Assembly (NCBI RefSeq): GCF_001949145.1
Contig: NW_019091507.1
Span: 1 to 40,569 of the forward strand
Reading direction: 5' to 3'
Length of the DNA: 40,569 nt
From: Acanthaster planci
Taxonomy: Eukaryota > Echinodermata > Asteroidea > Valvatida > Acanthasteridae
The notes under the pieces are model-generated. The model saw nothing but the letters and a program-made list of their open reading frames with translations. It was not told the DNA's origin and made no database searches. This document shows positions 20,801 through 32,800 of this stretch, piece after piece (position 1 is the stretch's first letter; the number at the start of each line of letters is the position of its first letter). The position numbers and the translations under genes were made by a program.

Positions 20801-23800
20801 CGTACACCCGAGTCCCCTGCGATGCATCGAGAAGCATTATCTACCTGGGGGTACCGGTCGCAGCCCCCATCCCAACAAATCCTCGGTATGACATTTCAAA
20901 ATGACATTTGTATGTGACATTTAAAGTGTGACAAGGGGTAATTTGTAACATGTCTATTTCTCTATGGGGCAACTGATTGAAACAAATACTGAATTTTGAG
21001 CTATACCCCCTCAAAATTCACCACAAAAAAATAGCGTTCCAAGGTAAATGCCAGTAACATGTTTTCCTTATTTCATGCACTCATTATAGTTTGTTTTTTA
21101 ACTTTAGGGTGTACTGCTATTGCAAACTGTCTTGACGTGTTCTGCAGCACTTCGTCGAACCAGAAATGTGATCGATGTGACGGTGATTACGGCTCCGATC
21201 TCGGATCCGCCTACAATAGGTCTGATGACATGAGACGGTGCATAGGTAAGTTTATTTCAAAGAAAAATAGGTCCCAGTTTTATTTTCTGCCTAAGGAAAT
21301 GATAACGCTTACGCCATCGATAGTAAGAGTTTTGATAAAGCTATTACAGATTGCTTTTAATACTGCTGCAAATCGTTAAGTCAAGTACATCGATGTACAG
21401 AATGAACTGAATCCCTGTAAAAGAAAGGAGAGCGGGGCTGGATAGGGTGTGAACAGACTTGGGAAGAGGAGAAAGAGAACAGGAAAAACGAGAGTAAAGG
21501 ACAGGATGAACAAAAAATGTTTTATCCAGCTTGATGATTTAATGCTTTAGTTCGATTTGTCGGTCGATCGGTAGGTTGTTCGGCTTACACACAGCTTAAT
21601 GACGGTTTGTACCAGGGCAGGGGCAAACCCAGGAACGGGGGGGGGACAGGGGCCATGCCACTAAACAACCCTAACACACTTGTTTATAGTTTTACAAAAA
21701 AATGGCTTTCTGTGTATTTCATTTCGATTCCTTCAAAATGTGTTTTAAACACCTTTAAATGAAGCCTTATCTCTCAAAAAGGCCACAAAGGTTCCGTGAA
21801 AATGGTTTTAAATATTTTCGGCCCGCCTCCCTGAAGCTAGGTCTGGATCCACCCTTGGTATAGTGGACCTGAACAGTTTAAATTGCATTAACACCATGGG
21901 AAGTGATCCTTTTTTGTAAGTTTCGGGGTTCTGGCGAGAAGACGTTGCTCGACTTGACTTTATCTTTCGGTGTGCTTTGTTCTTATTCGGACAGACGGAG
22001 CATATGGTTCAAAATATCGACAATCTACCCTCCCCAGAACCACAAAGCTCAGAAAAATAGGGTGGAAGGTGGAATTTTTTTGTCAAGAAAGGCATCCTGT
22101 ATTCAATTAGCGCATTTGCTCTTCACCTTTAGGATCTTCCTTCAGTCTGGAGTGAAGTATATCGGTTCATGGAGTCCACTGACATTACAAAATGTTTGGG
22201 CCTTTTTTTCGATGTTGTCGGAAAAACAAGTCAGGAAAGCTAGAAGCAACAGTGATGGACGGCAAATTTATACTGCCAATGTTGTTGCTCTGCTTACTTT
22301 TTCACCAGAACAATGTTCATGGAGAAGTGACAGCAATGCCTGCTATCCAGGATCCTGCACGAATGCAAATTGCACCTGCAGCAGTGGATTTTCAGGAACC
22401 GACTGCCGAACAAGTGAGACATCACTGGATGCATCAAGATCCCTACGATGCAATGAATGTTTCTCTCCATGAAACAGCTTCTTCAGCATCGCTGCTAGAT
22501 ATTTCCAGTCTTTTTATTGGAACGTCACATACATTAGGGAGCCAAGAACGGACTATATCGACAATGCTGTCAATAAAAACACACATTATATCGCTTTGCC
22601 GCATTCCTCGTCTTCCAAATCCCTTACCTTTCTCCTTTTATATGATATATGTATATATAATCTAGGGAGTAGCCCTTTTCAGGGTCTTTAGTTAAAATAT
22701 GTGTGAATCTTGATTTATTTAATTTATCTACAAACAAACACCAATAATTTTACTTAGCTCAAACGTTAATATCCACTCGAAAAATTAATCTGCTCATGGA
22801 AAGAAAGCGACGACTTTAACCCTTTTCCAACAGTGGGCAGCAGTCAAGCTCCAACCCTATCAGAGCACCGTGCTACCCTTATCCTGGGAACAACAACTCT
22901 GGAATCGCCCACGGACCAGGGCAACACAGGCACTGTCTACACCAACGTGCACAATTTTACAAGCATCAAAATCAAGTGGACAAGCTCCTACCAGCCTACT
23001 GGACTACCAGACCCCAGCAGCGGTGGACATCCATATGTCTATAGTTATGGGATTGGTGTGATTGGTGCGGGAGTAGAAGCCGTTGTGAATCGTAAGTTAA
23101 TTCACATGAGCGCACAGAGTGAATTGAAAGCGCAGCCTGTACACGCAAAGCAGATTAGCAATATATTTCCAGATTAACAACATAAGATTAAGACATTAGC
23201 CGTAATTTTTGCTACTGTAGAATTGTCATAGCAGCCGACAACAACTGGTCATTTTAATGAATGTGGCCAATTCGCTATTGGGCAGGCTTTAACACAAAAT
23301 GCCAATTCAGTGTCACAGAGGGAAGAACAAACAAATTCGCATATCTGTGTATGGTTTCAGGGGCGTACCCAGGATTTTCACAAGAGGGGAGATCAAAATG
23401 TGCACTTGTTTGGTCTTTCCGGGGAAAATTAGAAAGTGCATGAAAACCTAAAATATCAGCCATTTTTAAATATTGCCCAAAGGCAAATACAGTACTTCTG
23501 GAAGGATTCCTCTAGGGGATTACAGGGGATTATAAAAGGTGGTTCGTTCAAATCCCTATCCCCGGGCTGACAATGAAAACTGGAGGAAACTTTTAGGAAA
23601 CTTCAAACTAAACATCCCGTTTATTTAGGCTAGCACCATGTTCAGTTTTGCTCGAATGTATTGTTTCCCGAGCAATAGGTGGTCTGAGCGCCATCTATGC
23701 GGTTGGCTCGCGGAATTGTACAAATGGAAGCTCCATCAATTCAGACAGTCCCACCACGCACCTGGTATCCTGTGAATATACATTTTCTTTGAACTACAGT

Positions 23801-26800
23801 GAGTGGAGACCAGCTACCGGAGATGTGTAAGTCAAAGCCAAGTGTAGATACAGGTTCATAAATTGAAATAATTGTAGGAATACAGTGGAATTCGCAGGGC
23901 CATGGCCCTCTTCCTCTTTACTTATACAAGCCACTGGTCTTGGTTAAGGCCGATTAAAACTTAATTTCTTGTTTATTATTACTCAAAATTATTCTTTTGG
24001 GCTAGGAGGACCTTTGGTATTAGATATTTCAAGTTAGAATTTTCCAGTCTGGAAATACACAAGACCGTTTTTGTGGTGCTAACACACCTGTTAGGTTGAA
24101 AAGGGCCTTTTTCGGAAAATCGGAAAATCCGTTTGGACGCAGATGGTAAACAAGGAATTAATTTTAATTGGCCTAACAAAATACTTTATTACTTGAAGGA
24201 TGCTTGTTTCCGTCGGTGTATCTAGCTTTTGGTGGGGGGATACAAAAGCATAAACGGCTTCCGGCTTATTCAACATGATGTTAGGGGAGTGACAAATATC
24301 AAAGCCTTGTTTTTATTTCATGGTGTTTTATTAGGTTTGGTGCTACGTTTTGATAAACCATTGTACCGACTACTTTCCCTCCTACGTAAAAAAGCCAGTA
24401 AGGGCCCCACTTGGTGTATACGCCACTGTTTGTTTCCTTAGTTTGTACTTTCTAGCATCTCTCTCTGTATACAGGGTGTCAACATAAAACGTATACCGAG
24501 ATAAAAAATTACTGGTTCTGTAATGGCAAAACTACTTTATATATGGGAAAGAGAAAGGGGAAAATGTCCTCTTTGCAATGTTAAATAGCTTGTGGTGTTA
24601 ATGACACGGATTGGTGAGAAAACTTTACTCTATTAAGGGTACCGAAATAGGCACTCTGGCATTTGATTGACAAGTCTTAACAATGCGAGTTTTAGAATAC
24701 CTAATGCCTTCGATTTAAGAACACCTTCTTGAAAACAAGGAACATACCTAAATCAGTCTAATCTGCTTTAAGTTTGCTACTTACCTCGCAGGTTAAATGT
24801 ACTGTGCCCTCCACATGGCCACCATTCATGTCAGTGCACACCCGACATATTTGTAACATGTCCCTTACTGTTTGTCTGACTTTCAACTTTTGGAATTCAA
24901 ACCATGCAACTTGTCACAGTTCTGATTTCAGTACCCTTAATATCAGTCTAGTTTGTTCACTCATCTGTGTCAATAACATCACAAGCTGTATATCATTGCA
25001 AAAATGATATTCTGCCCTTCCTAGAGATATATTTCTCTTTCCCATATATAAAATAGTTTTTCTAAAACAGTAAGTTTTTATCTTAGTATACTTTTTACGT
25101 GGACACTCTGTATATAGAGAAGCTGCTAATATTTAAGAAGAGCCGCATTTACCCATTTATGGATATTCACGATCGCGTATTTCTTGTGGTATTGTAGAAT
25201 GAGATATGATGTTTCTTCAACCAGTGGCGGGTACTTGAAACTCTTCGACAGAGATCACTCAAGTAGCATCATCACACGGTACTATAGTGGCAGAATCACT
25301 TCTGCCCACGCAACTTTCACCTTTGATTTTGATGGCCCATACCACTGCGTGAATGCTGACAATGGATGTAGAACCACTATGCTGGATGCAGGAAATGATG
25401 TTACCTCAGAGGTGAGTTTCAAATCCAACATTTACCCGCTGGGGATTTGGAAGTGATTGTGCTTCGAAGTGAGTGACTCAAGCGTCGAAGTAGATTTATT
25501 AGCCTGTGTTTGAATTGTTCACGGGATCTACTTTTGTGCGTGGAAGAGACGTTTGTTAGCTATAGTCTATATTTGAATGATTTTTGTCATTCTTATTTCC
25601 GTTCAGGAAGTAGTCAATGTTTCGTGGCAAGATTGGGCAGACGATCTTGCTGGTATTAGAGAATATCAACTGCAAGTGCTTCAGCTATCGATTAGCGATG
25701 GCAACGAGATGACAGAAATATTCGACAATGACCCTGTTTACAGTGGAGTAGGCCTAACCGGTTCTGGCATGAACGTCACCCTGCCCCGTCCTGGTAGGAC
25801 CCCTATCCGTTTCATTTCCCCGTAATTTCCTTTGAAAGCCTAGATAGTCTAAGCTAGCGTTTAGGCTATCCGGTTAATACACGTTAAACACGAGCAGATG
25901 GCATTCAGTCGATCCCAAGAATAACCCAGATCGTGTATAACGTTGCCTTTCAGGGCAAGATGGGTTTTGTTATTGCTACACAACACATAACAGTAAAAAA
26001 TATATTCTACTGGAATATTATATTGCTGTGATATCACTTCAAAGAATTGATTACTTTTGTGGTATAATTCTTTCAGACCTTTGTACCGACGACAAAGCAC
26101 TTAGATTTTCGCGTGCGCTTTAGTGGATCCTGGGGCCTTCTTACCATCGGCATAGATGCTAATTGTCATCTTGTCTTTAAAGATAGTGGAACAATTCATG
26201 GCTTTTGTGTTTTTTCATTGTAGGTGTTTATTCGTTTCTTCTAACTGTGGTTGATAACGTCGGAAACACCAGGCTCACTAGACGTTTTGCGATCTTTGAC
26301 AACGATCCCGACGATGTCACAGTTCAGAATGATACAGTTGTGCGCGTTTTCTCGAGGACAGGGGAAGCCGAAAACTTGTGGCTGACGAATCTTAATTCCA
26401 CCGGAGGGCAAACCTCTGTGCAGATCGATTGGACAAACCGATTCCTGAATAAGAATTATTTGAGTCAGGGATGGCTGAAACCCATTGGGTTCTACGCTGC
26501 GGGCGCCATAGACGATGGTAAATTTGAATAAGTGAAAACTGATATTCCATGAAATTTGACCAAGTGAAAATTGGTATTTTTATGGCATGTCTCCCACTGA
26601 TTTCTTACTATTGATTTGTTGGTTTGTACGTGTTTAATATTTTAATTAGCGGTTGGTAATTTTGCAGTGCTAAAAACAACATGCTGTAAATGTTGAGTTG
26701 AATTATTTAAGCTTGTTGGGTCTGCTCATGTTTTTACTACAAGTGGCTTTCAAAACTATTGTTGGCTGTTGGTACCAACTCCCAAAAAGACCAGATAATG

Positions 26801-29800
26801 ATACACGAACTGTTAATTACTAAGTGAAAATAAACCCATTTTTAAATCAATGAGACCAATTTCGACTGAAATGGAGGTAAAATTAAAAACTAACCAAAAG
26901 TGGTATTCCTGCACGCCTAGGGGGTGAATACAAGTTTTAGGCAAGATGGGAGCATTATACAACATTTAACGTGTGCATCATGCTTGGAAAAAGCCTGAAT
27001 AACATTTCCTCTGTATGTAGATTACGACCAGAATTTCGGACAGCGCGGCCGTGCGGCTATCCCTCACAAACTTGGTGTGACAGAATTCCGAGTCTTTTAC
27101 GACATCGACCACAAGGGTGGTAGGACAACTACCGACGTTGGCGATGACAACTCCGATAACTGGAGCAATGAAACGACAAACACAAGGGCGACCTACAACT
27201 TAACCTTGGTTGATGGTGATTCCGTTCGGTTCTGGTTGGAGGCCAGGGACCTGGTCGGTCACTTTGCAAGAGACAGTGTGCTGGTCCATGCCGACTCATC
27301 ACCGCCAATCATCCAAGACTTGTCGGCATTACCTAGTCTGAGAGGCATTAGGTATTTGAAAGCTGCATATGTTAGATCTTTTTTATGTACATGCCAGGAG
27401 TATGGTTTTTCCATTCTGCAAAGTCATCCTTTTCTGTATTGTTATTAAAATGTTTCTTATAATGTTCTTTTCATTGCCAGTGTCGAATGCAGAATATATG
27501 ACATTCACAGCGGTATAAAAGCTTTTGAATGGCGTCTCTCTGACAACCACACAGGTACAGAGATGGAACAAAGAAGCCAGATTGTACCAGGCATGAAAAT
27601 AAATGTGGTAAGATAAACAGAAGTTATTAAATTGAAACGTAACTCCCAAAGATCCGGGTTATTTTGTACGATCCCACAGCTGGGGGCGAATTTTACCTCC
27701 AAAGAATTCTGCTGTGCTATACCCGGTTTATTTTTGCACTTGGTATGCTTCCAAACATCCTGCAATGCGTTTTGTTTTTTTTTACAAAACTTACGGCAAT
27801 GTCGAGAAAACATGTCGAGGTGGTGGATTCTGCCTCGGTTGTTTTAAGATTGAGGAGACTGAGAGGGAAAGAGAAAGGGAAAAATAAACAGATAGTATCA
27901 TCTTTCTAAAGCCAGTTGATTTAGCAGTAAAGCAAACAAGGATTAAAGAAACCAAATAAAAAGATTCTAATGGATGTCATTGTGTGAAATCTAAAAATAA
28001 AAGAAAAATGCGTAACATGGGAGATGCGATGAAACACACTGCCTCTCATTGACCCACATCATTAAATCGCTGTCAAGACCGACTTAATACTTTTGTTTCC
28101 CTACATTTCCCAAGGTCTTTTTTTAGGGATTTTGGAGCATCATCCCCCCCCCAACCAACAGCCCCTTTGTCATTGGTTAAGTTGCTTGGATGATAAAACG
28201 CAGAGCTGCTCACAAAAAAGTCTTGAGAAAAACCCTGAAACAAGGACTACGTTTCACTTTTACACATCTACCCATAGGATAGGGATGGATGTGATCCTGC
28301 TAGTTGCACGTGCATCCCTATTGGTGACTGCTATGCTGTGGTGTACAGACATACGTTCCACGTTGATAAGCGCGACCTGAACTACTTTATCACTGTGGCA
28401 GTTACCAACCAAGCAGGGCTCGTATCAACCAAGACGATCAAAGTAAGTGGAATGAAATTCAAATTAAGCCTCTGGAAGTATGAGTCTTTACTTCAACTGC
28501 ACCAAGCTTGCTTGCCTCAGCTGCTCATGGTTTGTCTAACTGTGGAAATGCATCAAGTTTTCCAGTGTAGCAGTCGGCAGGGATCATTGCATAGCGGGTA
28601 GAGGCTTTCATTTCTCATCTGCTATGCTTTTGGAAATTGAAAGATTTTCTCCCAGTTTAACTCGGCACACCACCTGATTGTTTTCAGGGGGAGGGCATGA
28701 TCAAACCTCCCAAGAACTAAACTTAGATAGGGTAGGCTTTTTGCCTGTTACCGTTTGGTGCTGGAATCTAAACGCGTTGGCACACACAGTTCCTAATACA
28801 TGCACAGTAACTACAAGTTGAGTTCCTTCAATTGCACATCTGATGAGCCTCGGGACGATATCTTGGAACCAAACCATAGTTAGCCCAATATCCTAATGTG
28901 GCCGTGTGGTCACGACCACCAAACGCCTTGCTTTTCACAGAAAGATTTTAGATTTAATGTGTATACAGATAAGTTCAAGCCCAATTCCGTTTTACGTTGA
29001 TGTTCATTATGTGTTTATGATACTAAGACAAATGGCACGGTGACTCAAGACAACGTAGGTGAAGCAGCCAAGTTTCTTGCCACGGTTACTAACGACACAT
29101 CTTCAGTCGATGACAGCTCAGTGGCATCTGCTGCAGATATTTTGGACGATATTGTGAACATTCAAGACACATCACCAAAAGTAAGCTTTGAGAAGTAAAC
29201 TGTTTCAAACAGTTTTTTCTTTTGTGTAAAATTTGAAGGGCATTCGATGTGCCGACCATATCTGTTACAAGTGCAGTTTGTTCAGTTTTTGGTCAAGTTT
29301 AGTTTATTACCTGCCCAAAAAATGAAAACCGTGTTACGGAAAAAAGCTTGACGCAATCTCTACACCTCGTAGGTAACAGCGAGTGTTATCAACGTTGTCA
29401 ACAACCTTCTCCAAGTTGACGCCAAGAAACTCAACGACTCTTCAGCAGTGGCCAACTCCTCCTCACGCATCGTCAAAGCCTTGGAAAAACAAATCTCCAA
29501 CGTCCTCGCTGGAGGGGAAAATATCAGCCAAGTAACGACCAGTGTCGCTGTCGTTGCGATGAATTTTGACAACGGATCGCTGGCCAATGGGGTGGGCTTT
29601 GCAGCTGTCTCTGATGGTGTAACTGATTCCCTGTTAGATGAGGACATCGGTGTCTATAGAGGGTCAGATGGTGATATCCCTTTGGAAGGGACAGAGGCAT
29701 CCGTAAAACTCCCAGCCGCAATACTGAAGAATACTCTTCCAGGTAAATTACTCAACACTATGTTCACTGAATTTTGGCAGATGAAGGACCAAAGTCTGGA

Positions 29801-32800
29801 TCAAAGAATAAAAAACAAGGAAAAGGAAACAAAATGTGCATAAAATCCGTTGAAAGTAATCAGCATTATAACGTTTCACCTGGGTTCTGTCCGATTTATA
29901 ATTTGTCACCTTCTGTTAAATTTTAGCGCCGTTTCATGTTGAAACGAACGTCTAACGTTGCAATTCTGCATACTCCTAATTCCTTCTCTCACATGTTCAT
30001 TCTAAAGAATATTAGCAAATCAGTCATTTTTTATGATGTGATTTTTGGTATCAGCATAGAGAATCATAATAGTGAAAGCAAAACAGCATTACCCCAGCTC
30101 TCTGTATTCAATCCTTAAAAACTGCCTTGTTCGTTCTGCGCCAAGGAAAATGAGGGGAAAAAAGTCGTAGTGAAGGAAAAATCCAAAAGTTATTCGGTGT
30201 TGACCAAGCATTCAGGCTCACGGACTCCTGAAATTCGCAAGGAATCGGAGTTACCGGCTTCCATATAGGACTCCTCTGGGTCTTGGGTTACCGGCCCACC
30301 GCACTTTTTCCCTGCCCATCCATTTAACCCAAAAAGGGTTGAGCGACCATGCAAGGGAGGAAACGAGACAAGCCCCTAAGCCCTGGCCGCCAAGTCGGCC
30401 TTACGTCTCGAGCCTGTTTAAGGCGCTCACCTGGGCTTAGCGGAGAGTCCCAGCAGAAGAGCTTATTCGGTCGGCTAAGCTACTGTTGATATTTGACAGG
30501 GGTGAATTAGAGTCTCTTATAGCTACTGGCTGACAGCAAGTGCTGGGAAAATAAAAAGACACCACCAGGATTCCAACCCACCGTCTAACGATCCGATAAC
30601 CGCCAGCGTAACCAGTTGGCTATTCCAGAGAACTTGCTTCCTGTCACTGACAGTGTTGGTTCACGAAAACACCATGCAAAATCTTAAAAATTCGACAATA
30701 TTGGGGGGTCACCACTTTCAGTTGAAATCTTGGCTATTTGATCCCCACTTTGCACGAAATCACCTAGTGAAGTAGCTCCATCTTTAATCGTAAAAAAGCA
30801 CTTACCGTGCTTTGGTAGCTTATTGAGTACAAACAGTCAATGCATTTTAACCACACTATTTTAAAATTATTAAATTATTGTACTGAATATACAGTTACAG
30901 TTTAATCCGTGGCTTTGAATGGACACCTGCCGATTCCATGGCTTCCATTCATGTTTGTTCAAAAACACCCTCTCCTGCCATAAGCTGGTTAGGGACAAAA
31001 ATACGAAGTACTAATCTTGGGTTGATTGGGTGAGATTTTTTTTTTTTGGTTCCACAAAAGCTCTTGGGAGGTTTGACGGTCACTCCCATTAAGGTGTTAT
31101 TTGGTTCCATCATGCCGTTTTCGCGCACATAACTGGGGAATGGTCAGAACTTGTATTTGATTTCCAGACACTTGAGAAATGGCAGTAAATTTTTGCAGTA
31201 TTTTATTTGAGTTCGAAAAGCACATACTTGACCAAGTGAAAGATGGTGTTATGCAGTGCCATTTTTGTAACTTGAATACTGTAGGGCTTATGACTCATTT
31301 TCGAGCCTGTTTTTTTTGTTTTTTTTTTTTTTTTTTTGCTGGGGGCAGACCTGTCACGCCAGTGACGGAGCACCCTTTTACAAGAAAGAGCGGCAGTTGC
31401 AACGTATTTCTTGCAATGTTGGGGTGACCCAAAAGGAGTGTAATCGATTATGCAAGCCGGACATTTGCGAGAATTTCTTTTTGAAAATGTGGCATTACTC
31501 GGCAGTTGTAAGCAGACGAAATTTGTGACTATGACAAATGAGAATGTACTTCCATCAATAAAAAGAAGGCGAGTGCTACCCGAGTGTGCCACATGTGGAT
31601 CCGTTACTATTGATCTATCAATTATGAAATATTGATTTGGTACGTCTGCCTGTCACCTCTTTTTATATTGATATCACTAGATGAAACGGACCCGAACACG
31701 GTTGGAATCGGTGTTACTGTCGAAAGGAAATTAAGATTATAACATTGAATAACTGAAAGAAGACCAAAGCATTCTTTAAGTTTTCTCAAGCTTGGGCTTT
31801 CTGTGGCTATCAGGCAGGGCCATTCCCATCAGCTTTGTAATGTATGGCAGCAGTAGCCTCTTCCGCTCTGAGCTGATTGTCAGCAGTCAGTCAAGCGACG
31901 AACCCCGTGCAGTTGGCGGTCGTGTCATCTTTGCTAGCGTACTGGATGCTGTCATCACTGACCTCCCACCCGAGAATCCGGTTGTCACCGCTTTCAACTC
32001 TCCCTTGAATGAGGTGAAAATGATTATAAGCGTTAAATATCAAAAAGGGCTACACAAAACTGCCTCTATCATTACTTGACCTTAAAGCTTTTCCCAACAG
32101 CAGTTTGGATGCAGATGTTCAAGGCATATTTACTCGATACATGTTATGTCGTTCAAATGAGTTCTACCACAATGTGCTCCACATCATACACAAAAGTATG
32201 TAAGGTTCTGGAATTCATCTTCTCTCATGAACACGACCCGAAACTTTTATTGCGTCGGACTGATCATTGAAAACTCAAGTTTGCCTGAAATGATTGTCTG
32301 CTTGGCGTTGTATGAAATATGCACCTCTCATCGTCATCAAGTATTTGTATAGAAGATGATAATCCCTCGGATTGTTGTTGTCTTGTATCATGTCACACAA
32401 TAATCAACATTATCAAAAACCAAGTCAAGTATTGCTGTGCAAGTCAGTGACACAGTCGTACTCTGAAAAGTCGTTTTCTGTCAGACCGTCGTGTCTCAAG
32501 TGTAAATTTTAACCAATGCAGTGCAATGATTGAATTAAAATGGCAGGCGATGGACCAAACTGAAGACTCTGATCAGGTAGAGACGTGTGTCTTCTGGGAC
32601 TTCAGTCTTCGCGACGGCATCGGTGATTGGTCAACAGACGGCTGCAGGAAAGACCACGTAGTCAATGGGAGAATAGTGTGCCTGTGTGATCATGCCACCA
32701 ACTTTGCGGTTCTCGTGGTGAGGGTTACATAGAGCTTGACAAAATAAATCTGTGTGTTTTCATTTTTCAAGATCGTACAAGTCGGGTTAAATAGAGCCTT

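Larger units (their letters stand above)
17801..25197 (+). other. Introns 1-8 of the aGPCR gene
   Basis: Long AT-rich introns. Intron 5 has a possible hAT-type MITE at about 21616-21860. Intron 8 carries the foldback element at 24472-25110. Open frames within them (for example 18191-18733 and 21903-22472) only overlap the true exons. Confidence 0.6.

Noticed and set aside
21903-22472. 189-codon ORF containing an EGF-like end
   Set aside because: Only its last part (22309-22413) is coding, as aGPCR exon 6; the upstream portion is open intron sequence.
22192-22665. 157-codon ORF in another frame over exon 6
   Set aside because: Shadow of exon 6 with no domain resemblance.
23360-23395. CAGGGGCGTACCCAGGATTT string as an hAT-type MITE
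   Set aside because: Only one end is visible and no inverted partner or target duplication was found.
23630-23645. Alternative acceptor TTTATTTAG for exon 8
   Set aside because: Using it places a TAG in frame as the second codon; the acceptor ending at 23645 keeps the frame open.
32086-32200. Possible extra exon between exons 17 and 18 (CCCAACAG acceptor, A|GTATGT donor)
   Set aside because: In phase 0 it hits a stop, and the frame that stays open does not supply the needed phase 2 end; sequence does not resemble GAIN.
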